Assembly: GCA_900095095.1 (NCBI GenBank)
Contig: FMBT01000294.1
Location: 310,001 to 374,000, forward strand
DNA: 64,000 nt
Direction: 5' to 3'
Origin: Fragilariopsis cylindrus CCMP1102
Lineage: Eukaryota; Bacillariophyta; Bacillariophyceae; Bacillariales; Bacillariaceae
In this document: positions 10,383-21,514 of the stretch, one piece after another
How the letters are laid out: each line of letters opens with the position of its first letter
Numbering within the stretch: position 1 is the first letter of the stretch
Program-made: the position numbers and the translations under genes
The notes under the pieces: generated by a model
The model's input: only the letters and a program-made list of their open reading frames with translations
The model's database searches: none
Told to the model about the DNA's origin: nothing

Positions 10383-11231
10383 CTACCACCAATCTCCAAA
10401 ATCGAAACCAAACCATCCTTCAACAGTATCTCCTAATGTATTTCCTAATTCCTCTACATCGATACTACCTAAAATTTCTTCTACATCTACATCTACATCT
10501 ACATTACCACCATCACTTACATCGCCACCACCGAAAAGATATCCAAAAATACCCTCCAGAAAACCCTGCTCATCTTCCCCTTCAACTTCTTCCTCGACCT
10601 CTTCTTCGACCTCTTCTTCGACTTCCTCTTCGACTACCTCTTCGACTACCTCTTCGACTACCTCTTCGACTACCTCTTCAACTTCCTCTTCAACTTCTCC
10701 TGTTTCCAAGTCTCCTACTGTTTCGAGCTCCTCCTCTCCGCCTTCGCCTACCTCTTCTTCGACAACATCACTACTATTATTATTATTACAAGTCAATGGG
10801 CAACCATCAATTAAGTCAATGATAGATTGATCGATAACATCCTCTTCTGTATTCGAAACAATACATCGTGCTAACACATCAAATTCTTCAATGCATGGCT
10901 CACATTTTGTAGCAATAGCACAAAATGGTCCTTCAACGTCCTGACAATTGTTAATGTCTTCATTGGAAGTAGGAATTAAACTATCAAATTGATCTAATAC
11001 GTCCAATAAACCTAAACATAAAGCACCAACAGCACAATCAATAGCAGTCGACATTTCCGATTCCGGATCATTTTCTGAACGGCAGACTTCTGGTACAGCG
11101 TCTAAGATATCGTCCGACATCATGTCCATAATATCGTCTCCTCCAAAAAATTGTCCTGTTACTATGCCGGACGAAATAACAAGAACACCAACCAAAGAAA
11201 GGATATTACGTGAAGAAGAAACGAATACCAT
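10383..11231 (-). CDS. Secreted Cys-containing protein with Val-Glu repeat
   Basis: A 282-aa single-exon protein. Residues 1-26 form a signal peptide (ISSGIVTGQFFGG around the cleavage site). Residues about 50-150 are a compact domain with eight or more cysteines, including CAIATKCEPC, LARCIV and a closing CPLTC, so probably disulfide-bonded. Then comes an acidic block of repeated Val-Glu-Glu units (about residues 155-215), and a C-terminal segment with GYLFGGGD, DVDVDVEEIL and aromatic residues WFGFDFGDWW. There is no membrane anchor apart from the signal peptide. I do not recognise the family. The very acidic repeat suggests cation (for example calcium) binding in the wall or matrix, but that is only inference. 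Confidence 0.75.
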   Translation of the reverse strand: MVFVSSSRNILSLVGVLVISSGIVTGQFFGGDDIMDMMSDDILDAVPEVCRSENDPESEMSTAIDCAVGALCLGLLDVLDQFDSLIPTSNEDINNCQDVEGPFCAIATKCEPCIEEFDVLARCIVSNTEEDVIDQSIIDLIDGCPLTCNNNNSSDVVEEEVGEGGEEELETVGDLETGEVEEEVEEVVEEVVEEVVEEVVEEEVEEEVEEEVEEEVEGEDEQGFLEGIFGYLFGGGDVSDGGNVDVDVDVEEILGSIDVEELGNTLGDTVEGWFGFDFGDWW

Positions 11232-13379
11232 CGTAATTATTGTACGTGTGGTCTAAATTGAACTTTTTATTTCTTTTTTCGGTGGTCGGTTTTGATTTTG
11301 TGATATTATTGCGGATGGATCTCTTTTTATGAAGGAAGTCTTTGCTTACAACATCATCATTAATGTTCTACGTATTATTATTGCTTTGTATTCTTGTTTG
11401 TTCTCCGAGTTTGTCTTGGTCTTCCGAAAAGCATCATTAGCGCGAGGAGCTTGAATAAACAGTCGTACATTGTTAGTCGTATTTTAATATTTTTTGTTTT
11501 TTTTGCATTCGTACCTAAAAATCTGGGAATTGGAAATCGCCGTGCACGGCGATAGTTAAGTCGTGCGTCAAGTGAAAGAAATCTTTCAAAATGCAGGACG
11601 GTACGACTATGCAATCTCAAGTACTGTAGGTGGACAAATAGCTGGTGGTGGTGTCACTTGGTGGAGGTACTCAAGTAGGGATGGGCTGTACATGTATCAA
11701 TGTGTTGATTCCTTCCGTGTTGATGTACATGTTGTGAACTGATCATGTGCTGCATCAAATCCTCAATTGCTACATAACAGTCCATCAACTTCCATATCAC
11801 CGTAGTATAACGTAGCAATGTAAGTGTGGTAGTCTGTTTCATCATACTTTCCTACTGGTTTAAATTTATGGAATTCAATTATATTTAAATACATTATCCC
11901 TGTATGGGCTACTTCCATCCAATCAAAAAGCTAACTTGAGTGCTTCTATCTCCTCTTCCTGTGTGCCATTGTATGGTTTGAATCCTCTAGGCACTCATCT
12001 GCCGTCTGTCGGTGGTGACATTGTCGTTGTCTTTAATGTACTTGTTTGTGTGTTCTAACTTGCTTTCTTCTTCATGGTAAGTAAGGTTTGTTTTGTAGAA
12101 ATGCTGTTGTGCTTTTGATGTGCTATTAATCAGCAATTTGCAATTTTACTCAACGCACGCAGTTGAGGGTGCTATGCAGTTTTAAAAATGTGCATGCAAA
12201 CAAAGTAAAATCTTCCACCAAGGTAGCCTCTTTTGAGCTCCCGATGATGATACGATGTTATCCATTTGATCCTAGTGATAACACAACCCTATAATTTTTT
12301 GATACTATCTTTCAATATTGATGCAAGATATATATGATGTTCTCATAACCTGTAAATGTGTCTAGCTACTTAAGTTCACCAGACTGAAGTCTTCCTAACT
12401 ATGTAGTAGTGGTGCTTGTTGTACACTCTTGAGCCAATCAAAGAGAGACATGAAGGAGAGAATTGACATGCTCATGGAAAGGCGGTGACAGTAAAAAATC
12501 ATGTTTTCATGCAACTTGTTTGGTTGAGCCATTATTCAAGTTATTGTGGTGGAATAACTTCCAAAAAATGCAAAGACTATCATATCTTGAAGAACCTCCA
12601 GTAGATGCAAGGAACATGCATTCCTATTCTTTGGCTTGTACCAGGTCCAATCAAGATAAAAAAGGATGACCTAATAATATCTGGAAAGTTAATTGAAATG
12701 AAGAAATGAGGTTTTCTGTAGGGTTACTTGATCAGGAGTGAGTTTTCTTCATGTGGGTTTTTGTGGTGATATGACGAGCAATTAGCAATGATGATCATCA
12801 TGGTAGTAGTAAACCATGTGGTATGCTATCCAATGCTTTGCCATGGTTACAAGAATATCATGGCACCAATGAAGAAGAAATCAAGACAAGTGTACCAACC
12901 AGTTAACAATCTTGGTGTTATCTGGAAGGTCCTCCATATAAATATTCTTTTGAATATCACAACATGTGACTCATATCGTGTGAGGAGGATCAACTAGTAA
13001 TGTCTCCCAGGATTTCCTCACAAGTTATGCAGTATCTATCTCTGTATCATGTTGTTCATATGGAATAATGTACACTAATGGGTGGTTATGTATATACATC
13101 ACAGTCCTATATATAGGACTGTTGACTTTTATTGCAATTGGTACATATGCTATGGTTCAGAGCATTGATTGATGTTACCATAATATATTTAAAGAGAGGG
13201 GGGGGGGGGGGGCAATTCTGGTAAATTTTTCAGCGAATTCAAAATATATAAAATGAACATTTGAACTGTACATGTACTGTTGGTGGTGGTTAGAAAGTGA
13301 ATAACCTAAGCCAATGATAGGCGTACATGATGTTTACAAAAGATAATTGGTGACAACCTGACCTGTTCAAAGGAGAATG
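11232..13379. other. 2.1-kb gene-free tract
   Basis: No supportable gene in either strand. Short frames at 12463-12669 and 12788-12997 read partly like protein (for example GPPYKYSFEYHNM in another frame) and may be worn remnants of a mobile element or gene, but I could not place them in a family. A run of 15 G lies at 13198-13212. Confidence 0.5.
13198..13212 (+). repeat. G15 homopolymer
   Basis: Fifteen consecutive G follow AAAGAGA. Such a long G run is rare in this AT-rich sequence and its length may be unreliable in the assembly. Confidence 0.8.
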
Positions 13380-14090
13380 CTGAATGTATGCATTGACGAG
13401 AGAATCAAGGTTGGTGGCGTTGCAGTCAACAATGAGACCAAAAATTCTATTCCTGTTTGAGGAACACACACGTTTGTTGTCCCAGTTGAAGATGGCTGTA
13501 TTCTTGCCGGCACTTTCCGTGCATCTATCTATTAGCGGGAGCTATATCATAAGTCCTATCCCTCTTGCGGCATTAGGATCTTGTCAAAACTTTAAGATGT
13601 CAAGATGGTGTGAGTTACTAGCTACTCAGGACTGGACTACGTCAGTGGAAGAGTTTCTGTAACAGTTTTGAATCATCCTGGCAACTATTTAGCTGTCGAC
13701 GACTCCGGTCGCAAGTTGGGATTTTTTCGTATTCCTACTAGTTTTTCAGTAAGGTGGCTGAGGCTATCGCTCTCATCAATACACTATTGGTGTGGAAACA
13801 AATTAGCCAACCTACGCTCCAACACATGTTCCAACTGTTTCCCCAACTCCTGTGCCCCGTAAACCGACTCGCCGACCATCACCCCCTAGTAAAACCTACG
13901 AGACTACCAACGCGTCCGATGCAGTCACCAACTAGGACTACGACTATGAATCCAACGTAAAAGCCCAGTTCTATTCCGAGCAGTGTTCCCTCAGTTTAGT
14001 TCTTAACCAAGCTTTTTTGCCAAGTAGATAATTCCAATACCTGGTGCGAAACGCCGTGTACGTGTACGAGTGGATGATGAATATCCTACT
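13380..14090 (+). pseudogene. Decayed secreted-protein gene
   Basis: Pieces of reading frame look like host coding sequence but do not join. Around 13400-13500 one frame gives IDERIKVGGVAVNNETKNS and, after a stop, THTFVVPVEDGCILAGTF. At 13632-13747 another piece reads VSGRVSVTVLNHPG then NYLAVDDSGRKLGFF, followed by a possible intron (GTAAGG...TTAG, 13748-13807). It continues as a Pro/Thr-rich linker (PTYAPTHVPTVSPTPVPRKP) that meets a stop, and further on a Cys-rich tail NTWCETPCTCTSG. Stops and frame changes interrupt it at several places. The order (globular part, PT linker, Cys tail) is common in diatom secreted proteins. No intact relative is visible in this window. Confidence 0.45.
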
Positions 14091-14396
14091 ATTTTTCGGT
14101 GTCATTATGGCTATATGTGCAACGGTATGTGCTGTTTGTTTGTACTCGATCTTGTATAAGAAAAATTACGTAATAAGTAGTTTAAAAATAAATCATAATT
14201 TGATTATTATCCTTTCTTTTTCTATCTTGTGGTGGTACGTGAGGATTTTTTTTCCACTAAGGATCATACAAATAATGCAACCGTATAGGACGAGATGCAG
14301 CTGTTGTACACTATACACATTACACCGCCACATAATTCGGGTTGTATATTCATATTGTACCCAATTGTTCTACGATGACATGGTATATATTTACTT

Positions 14397-15866
14397 CTAG
14401 GTTATTGCGATGTTGATGGTTATGATAGCACTTAACGCAACCATAGCTAGTAGTGTCCAACTAACATCATTAGATCGGGATCTAGGTGCTTTCGACGGAA
14501 TCTCCGTATTATTAGTAGCAATAATAGCTGGATCTTGCGTCTTTTCTTTTTCCTTTTCTGTTTCGTTTTTGCCCGTAGCAACGGTATCATTTGTTATTGG
14601 TGATTCTGATTCCTGTGTTTCTTGTTCTTGTTGCTTGCTGTACGAGCTACAGAATTCCCACGCCATGGATGTAGTGTCGATAGTTGTTTTTTGTGCAGCG
14701 GGATCAAAAGATTGATTACCTGGAGTCAAATACGGGACATGACCGTCCTCAAACAGCGCGATTATTTCCACATCAGCGTTGTTGGTGCAGTTTGTTCGTT
14801 TGTAACTTACACCAGTTCCATTGGAAACATCCATTTCTATGATATCAGCATCGCAATTGTTCTTGTTCGCGATATAATTAGCTACATCCGGGATAGATAA
14901 AAAACCAATCGCTCCGAAAGGGGGGAAGTCTAAAATGGTCGCCCCATCGAAGGGAATTGTGCTATCTTTCATACCGTGAACCAGATAGGTTGGAACTGGA
15001 GTGTATTCGGTCGGATATGGTGTAATTAATGTTCCGGCATGACAACAAACCGCTGTAACCAAATCGGAATGGAGAGCAGCCATAGTTAAACTAGCCACGC
15101 ATCCATTACTATGTCCCGCCATGTAAATTCGAGATGTATCAATAGATACTCCTGTAGCCATACCATTTTCGTTTCCGAACGAATCAATTACAGACTCTAT
15201 GGCCATCCTTAAGAACAATGGATCATTCGGTTCCTCTCCGGGTATGGAAATTTCGTCTGCGTTTTCGTCAAGACAACAACAAGGAGGTGTGGTTATTGTG
15301 GTTGTTATTACGTCATTATTGTCGCTGTCACTGTCGGTATTATTATGAGTATCATCATTATCGTCATCATTGTCGTCATTAGTTGTCAGCTGTTCTCGTA
15401 AGAATCCTGGTAAATTAAAACATGACGACGTGCCTATGGTACCGACGGTACCGGTAGGCCAAACAACAACGAAACATTCCTCAATTGCTTTTTCTAACCA
15501 GCCCGTGTATCCCGCGGAATACAAAGGACAACTAGAGAATCCGTGTACATCCATCACCAACGGAAGTTTAGTAACATCGGTAGTAGCACACGACTCCGGT
15601 ACGAAAGTATAATAACACCGTTCCATTGTTATCATGTCGTTATCGTCGTCACCATTATACGGAACGTCGATACAGGTCCGATTGATCGGTATCCCAAACA
15701 TATTCGTTAACGCGTCAGGACCAATATCACATGTTTCTTCGAATGTGATATCGCCTATCTCTTCGGCTGCTACACGACTATCAATACCGTCACCGTAAAA
15801 ACATAGTATAATGCAGAAGATATATAACGCCAATGCCATCGTTTTTGTCGTCAGTCGATACAACAT
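14397..15866 (-). CDS. Secreted alpha/beta-hydrolase of the PHB-depolymerase/feruloyl-esterase type
   Basis: A 489-aa protein with a signal peptide (about residues 1-34) and an alpha/beta-hydrolase core. The oxyanion loop is VMDVHGFSSC (about 105-113), the nucleophile Ser253 lies in GHSNGC (GxSxG), the probable acid Asp301 in HGMKDSTIPF and the His376 in EDGHVPY, the usual order for this esterase family. Lys/Leu-poor, Asp/Asn/Thr-rich residues at about 162-195 are an inserted loop ending in a CCC motif. The C-terminus has a Ser/Thr/Glu-rich spacer and a terminal hydrophobic stretch (LLAMVALSAIITINIAIT) with no basic tail, as in a GPI-anchor signal. It probably hydrolyses extracellular esters at the cell surface; the substrate is not evident. 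It shares a divergent spacer with MIC60. Confidence 0.82.
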   Translation of the reverse strand: MLYRLTTKTMALALYIFCIILCFYGDGIDSRVAAEEIGDITFEETCDIGPDALTNMFGIPINRTCIDVPYNGDDDNDMITMERCYYTFVPESCATTDVTKLPLVMDVHGFSSCPLYSAGYTGWLEKAIEECFVVVWPTGTVGTIGTSSCFNLPGFLREQLTTNDDNDDDNDDTHNNTDSDSDNNDVITTTITTPPCCCLDENADEISIPGEEPNDPLFLRMAIESVIDSFGNENGMATGVSIDTSRIYMAGHSNGCVASLTMAALHSDLVTAVCCHAGTLITPYPTEYTPVPTYLVHGMKDSTIPFDGATILDFPPFGAIGFLSIPDVANYIANKNNCDADIIEMDVSNGTGVSYKRTNCTNNADVEIIALFEDGHVPYLTPGNQSFDPAAQKTTIDTTSMAWEFCSSYSKQQEQETQESESPITNDTVATGKNETEKEKEKTQDPAIIATNNTEIPSKAPRSRSNDVSWTLLAMVALSAIITINIAIT

Positions 15867-16460
15867 CGCTACAGTATTACTCTAAATTTACAATGTACGG
15901 TAATGAAATGGTTGAGACTGTATTGTATGACGAGGTATTATTAAAAAAGAAAAAATGAGATAATTGATGGTTTTAAAAAATTTAAAGTTTCGAAGGCAAT
16001 ATTGTTCTGTGTCATCCGTCTCCGGCCCCCGGCGAGTTACAAGTTGTCCATTCTTTTTCCGCCAAATTCTAATTCTTGAGTCGTGCAAAATAATTTTAGG
16101 GGAAACGATTATTTAAATCTTTCATATATATTTTTATCCATGTCTGAACGGAAGATAAGATCTCCTTCGACTTCTCCAAAGAGGCAACACATCCAATAAC
16201 CTCCAACATAATAAACGTATGATGATATTCATATTAGACTTATTGTTCATACTGTTAATATCTCTTAGTAAGCAAAGGAATCCGAATGAGATGAATTGAG
16301 AGCGCTTTCTTCTAGTTATATCTTATCGCGTTTTTCATTTTATCATACAATCAAATCAGTAGAGGGTGACCAAAGCTAACATTACAACAGTGTTGAATAG
16401 ATATTATTGGTAGTCGTTTTTTTCTACAAGTTTATTTTTTGAAATTAAGTAGTGTAAATA
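15867..16460. promoter_or_regulatory. Divergent spacer (esterase / MIC60)
   Basis: Nearly 600 bp between two divergent starts, so it should hold both promoters. AT-rich; I see no clear motif. Confidence 0.45.
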
Positions 16461-18771
16461 GTGCACATCATGTTGCGCCGAGTAACATCCAAGGCGACGG
16501 CGACAGCGACGGTGGGCATGTACGGTTTGATACGACATTCTCGAGCAGGACGACCAATACTAACCATCAATAATAATGTTGGTACTCCTGCTCCTACCCG
16601 TCGTTGCTTCGCTGCAACTTCGAGAGAAAAACGCTCCTTGAACTCTAAACAAATCAAAGGGGAGGCATCGCGAACGACAACAGCAACAGCTGCAAAGACG
16701 CCAAAAACTACTACGAGTACCAGTAACAACACCGCGGCTGCTGCTGCTGCTGCTGCTCCAGGCAACGTTAGTGGTGGGGGTGGAGCAGGAGCTGTTTTAG
16801 GGTTGTTGGCAGTAGGAGGAGGAGGTGCCGCAGCCGCTTATTACAACGACATCCTACCTGATTTTTTAGGCGATTCGCCTCCCAAACAACAAAACGATAG
16901 CACAGAGAAAGAAAAGACTCCGCCACAGGCTATCGCCGCCGTCGTCAAAGAAAAGTTTCCGCCACAAGCTGTCGCCGCCGTCGTCAAAAAAAAGGAAGAT
17001 ACAAAGAACGCGGATAAAAAAACTACGATGAGTATGGAACAGATTCTTCCGGCTAAGGAAGTCGAAGAGTTGAAGGAAAGTATAGCCGAAGCATCGGTGG
17101 AAGAACCACCACCAGCAGCTGTCATTGCTGAAGTCGTCACAGAGGAGGTAGATTCCGTTGTGCCTGCTATGATTGCGGCAGAGAAGAAGGCAGCAAAAAA
17201 GAAAGCAAAGAAGGAAAAGGCACTACTCGCTACAGTGACCGAAGAAAATTCAGCAGTAGCAACACCAGCAGCAATGGCCACTACCACCGAACCGCAAACA
17301 AACATCGCGGTCAAATCGTCGATCCCAACTTCATCTTCTTCTTTGGACGGATCCAAAATCATGGCAGAAATAGAAGAACTCAAAAAAGAACTGCACAAAC
17401 AGTCCGACAAGGCTCTTACGGAGGCACACACTGAACTCGCCAAACTTACTTCGATGGACGTGATGAGTCAAGAACTCGATCTTATGACGAGTTCTCAGCT
17501 CAAGGTACGGTTGGTACAAATGGCTAAAGACCTCGAAGAACGAACTAAATGGGAGGCTGTGCGATTGCAAGAATTCATGTCCATGAAGGAGAAAGAAGTT
17601 GAAGACAGGTACGCACAAATATGGCTAAAACAAAATGTTCCTGTTATACACAGTCTACTAACTGCAGCGTTATTTAAAAAAGGAGTTTAGCAGTATTTAT
17701 TCTTGTAATATCACGCAATCTCTCACACCCAATTTTTTCTTCTTCTCCTTTCTACACGATGCATTTCGTCCCTATAACCCGTATCAATATTTGCCGCTTT
17801 CCCGAATCTATTTCCTTCATCGTAGATACGTCCTACTCATCAAAAAGCTACGACTCGAAGCCGAACATCTTCAGGAGGAAAAGATAACGCAACAAAAGAA
17901 AGCCCTCACGGCTGAAGCTGAGGAAGTACTCAAAGAACAGCAAACTAGATCGGATGTCTTTCTCGAGAATTCACTTAAGATTCAAGAAAAGGCCCACGAG
18001 GAAGACAAAGCTGCATTCGAGACAAAGACTGAAGAGGCTATGAGCGCAAAGTACGAAGAATTGTACGGAAACTCATTGACCAAGATCAAGGATGAATTCG
18101 CTACTAAGATGAATCAAAGAACAAAGCAGATGGAAACATTATCGAAGAAATTATCCGATTTGGAATTGTCCTTAAAATCATCACAAGATTTTCAGGTAGG
18201 ATCGTTGCAGGCTCATCGGATTACCGCCGCCGCTATTGCTCTAACAGAAAAACTTGAATCCGGGGAACCGTCTGGTGCGGCCGTAAACGCATTGAAGGCA
18301 GTCGCCTCTGATAATGCTGTGGTTAGTGCAGCTGTACAAGCCTTACCCGAGTCGGTATCCAACTCGGGCATTTCGACGGTACAAGAACTCCAAGCGGGCT
18401 TTGAGGAGAAGGTCTATCCACAATGTCGTCGTGCTGCTAACGTACCGGAAGGACAAGATGGGTTGGAAGGACAGCTTTTGGGATCGATCTTTTCTGCACT
18501 TAAATCTCCACCGGGTCCGGATGAGGCTGCCCCAGAAACGGAAAAGGATGAATCGGAATATGTTTTATCAAGAGCTCGACGACACGTGAAGCTAGGAGAA
18601 TTGGATAAGGCTGTGATCGAGTTGAAAAAATTGAAGGGACAGGCGGCGTATACGGCCAAGGATTGGGAAGCCCGTGCGAAGGATCGAGTTGCTGTAGAAA
18701 AAGCATTAAAGGTTATTCGAATGGAATGTGCACTAGCCAATGAGAATCTAAGCAAAGTCGCGGCTGCATAA
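16461..18771 (+). CDS. MIC60: MICOS subunit MIC60 (mitofilin), 2 exons
   Basis: MIC60 is the core of the MICOS complex that shapes crista junctions in the mitochondrial inner membrane. Exon 1 (16461-17608) and exon 2 (17826-18771) join across a 217-bp intron (GTACGC...CGTAG) in frame (VEDR|YVLLIKK), giving 697 aa; a second ATG at 16470 (MLRRVTSKAT) is an equally good start. Features in order: an Arg-rich mitochondrial presequence, a Gly/Ala-rich single membrane segment (GAVLGLLAVGGGGAAAAYY, about 110-130), an Ala/Glu/Lys-rich intermembrane-space region with a near-duplicate PPQAIAAVVKEK unit, a long coiled coil (about 290-490), and the conserved mitofilin C-terminal domain ending with YVLSRARRHVKLGELDKAV and GELDKAVIELKKLKGQ. 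Family assignment rests on this C-terminus and the topology. Confidence 0.88.
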
Positions 18772-19228
18772 ATAATAAGTGGAATCAGTAGTAGTAAAAA
18801 AGTTTCCTTACAAGCAAGAGGCTCATGCTATTGTTGTTGTTGATGCTCTGGTTTTATGTTGATCTTAAATCAAGTATTGTGATACACCTCATTATCACTT
18901 ATAAAACTCATTAACTACTAGTAAAACTCTAATAGTTGTAGTAGTAGTTGTAGTAGTAGTAGTAGTAGTAGTATTCTAATAATCGTTCACGCCACAAAAT
19001 ACTTATAAACACCGTTTAATCTGCGTCGGCTGTATAATATGTATACCGCTCATATTGTTAAGAAAAAGTAGAATCAGGATGGACAGGAGGACTTGTTACG
19101 ATAAGAAACACCACAAGCACATGTAAAAGTAATGGCATATAATTAGTTGAGCTAGTGTATTAGTTGCAAGACATCAACAATTATCGTGAATTAAGTAAGA
19201 GATATTATGTTTTGAATTATGAATTTTA
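18772..19228. other. Convergent spacer with GTA repeats
   Basis: Spacer between convergent genes. It holds an imperfect (GTA)n tract at about 18937-18974 (TAGTTGTAGTAG units). Nothing else is visible. Confidence 0.55.
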
Positions 19229-21087
19229 TTAGTTGATTGAGGGAAGAAGCAAAGGATCTTCTTTATTGTTTCCGCCACTTTTAATTTTGCTACTGGTTTT
19301 ACTTGCAGTCGTGGAACCATCAGGACCAATATAAATAATATCATTATTATTATTACTATCATCATCAACTACAATATTGATACCACCCGTTGTTGTATGA
19401 CAACCACATTCATATATTGCATCACTAATATCACCTTCTAAACGTTGAACTTCTTCAATATGATTATGATGCTTACGATAATGTGCTACAAAGATTGCTA
19501 TCCAAATACCAAATACACCACAAATAAACGCTGTTACAAAAAATGATAATGTTGATAATGGATTCCCCTTACGTAAATGTGGTTTAGGAACAGCTGTTCC
19601 ACATGGTATTCCATAATAGTTATTATTATTATTATTATCATCATTGTTATTATTATAATAATCATATGATAATTCTGATTGACCACATCTATTTCTTAAT
19701 ACCGATGATAATGCATTACCATTAAGTTTCACATGATCAACAACTAACAATGATATTGTATTAAAATTATTACTATCATCATATATCCAATCAACAATCC
19801 TTGCATTGACATGTGATTTTGTATTATCATCAATTATAGACGATACATGACTCACACCTAATGCGGCACTAATTCCATCAACTTGCCACAATGTTTGTAT
19901 TTCATTAAATGGATAATAATAGGTTGATACTGGTGGGCCTAGTATACTATTATTATCAGTTGGTTCATTATTAGCACTGGACATTGCATATTCTTTGAGT
20001 CGTTGATGTTGTATTGATTTCCGGTCGGTACATGGTAATATATCATCCTGATTGGAATAACATGTTACTATCGAATTTTCAACGTAATTTTGTTTCGCAC
20101 AGGAACCAGCATACGCATCATGTCGATCCATTGCTAATAAATATCCTTTTTTTCACCTCCTCCTCCACCCGAAGAAGAAGAAGATGATGATGATGATAGG
20201 GCTGATAATTCTTTAGCTTCTCCCACAGTAAGTTCATATAGATCTGAACATTGTACATATGTTACACCTAGATTATCATAAACTTGTGATAATGCTGTAA
20301 CGGCTGTATCGGCACTAGGTACGATTGCATCGTTGTAATCGTCATTGTCATTGTCATTATCGTTATCGTTTTCATCGTCGTTATTATTATACTGCCCCGA
20401 GCTTGATGAGCTTGATGATGATGATATGGTGGGATATACTAAATTACTATGTAATATTAATACTAATTCATTTGGATTATCATTTGACCAACGTATTGCA
20501 TCAGAAACTAATGTTTCTAATGCAACCCCAATAGGAACAGCACCATGATGTAATATGATAGTACCATTTGTTAATAGTTTAGGACGGACATCTAATGCAC
20601 GTGCACCATCATCTAATTGTTGATAGACAGTCCCTAATTGATTTTTGGTATATAAATTAATAATTGCACCATTTATTGTTGTCATTACTCCCTGTTGATT
20701 TGTTTGTAAATATCCTGTTCCGGAATCATGACTCATCACAAAGGATGCATCCTTTAATAATAAATCATCTGCTAAATTTGGTATATAACAATCAGCAAAT
20801 TGGAATTGTTTTGCTCTATCCGATGTACATGTATTATGATGATATCCCATAACAAATACAGATAATGTTGTAGTCCTAGTCCTATTAGTACTAATATTAC
20901 AGCAGCATGCTATTATTGACAAAATTACTACTACTCGTACCAGTACTGCAAATAGGATGCTAATGCTAATGCTCTTGTTGTGTCGGTTGCCGATACAGCA
21001 GTTAGTATTCCTCCTCGTTCTCTTCCTACTGCTGATGGTGTTCCTGGTGGTGCTACAGCATGATTTTGATTTGATTATATCGTTCAT
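19229..21087 (-). CDS. PI-PLC X-domain-like membrane phosphodiesterase, with one apparent frameshift
   Basis: Two adjacent frames (21087-20134 and 20131-19229) are one gene. The first has an N-terminal membrane segment, then the PLC-like TIM-barrel start: His120 in ASFVMSHDSGTGYL, Asp166/Arg168 in ARALDVRPK and His180-181 in ILHHGAVP. The second continues with LLAMDRHDAYAGSCAKQNY (also typical of this family), further barrel sequence and a membrane segment (LSFFVTAFICGVFGIWIAIFV) with a short Cys/Asp-rich tail. The frames meet in a run of seven A (20148-20154); one more A would keep the frame (EKKGYLLAMD). So this is either a sequencing or allele error in a homopolymer or a recent lesion. Poly-Ser and Asn/Asp tracts are inserted in loops. 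Substrate unknown; an extracellular or lumenal phosphodiesterase is likely. Confidence 0.75.
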
Positions 21088-21171
21088 TATTTATTTATTT
21101 ATTTATGGCGATAATGATAATAATTATGATTATAATTGCGATTGTCGTTGTCGTTGTTGCTGCTGCTGCAG

Positions 21172-21205
<34 letters not shown>

Positions 21206-21514
21206 TATATTTGACTTGATAGAAACGTACTTGTACTTTCGATTGTAAGTTATGACATGCTGCTGGTTCTGTACAGTACTGTATGCATCGCTACTATGAT
21301 CTTTGTTTGCTCTTATTCTTATTGTTCTACTGTACGGTAAGAATAGCTTTATTGTGATGATGTTGATGTCATTTGATTAATTTGTCGATCAGATTGAAGG
21401 AAGATCATCAATCGAATCAATCAATCGAATTTACCGGTATCGTAAAATCATCAAAATTATGATAAATATAAGCGTGTTTCATTTTGATGACAAGTGTCAA
21501 CCGCGGGACCTCCC
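21088..21514. other. Spacer with TA microsatellite
   Basis: Upstream region of the PLC-like gene. It contains a (TA)n tract with one G interruption at 21171-21211, which is likely length-polymorphic. No gene is seen. Confidence 0.6.
21171..21211. repeat. (TA)n microsatellite
   Basis: About 20 TA units, interrupted once by TG, directly after a CTG/CTGCTG run. Confidence 0.9.

Noticed and set aside
10330-10830. Plus-strand Ser/Thr-rich frame
   Set aside because: Antisense of the (VEE)n repeat in the secreted acidic protein.
12788-12997. Possible transposase remnant
   Set aside because: A few protein-like words, but no family hallmark or terminal repeats; not enough to call.
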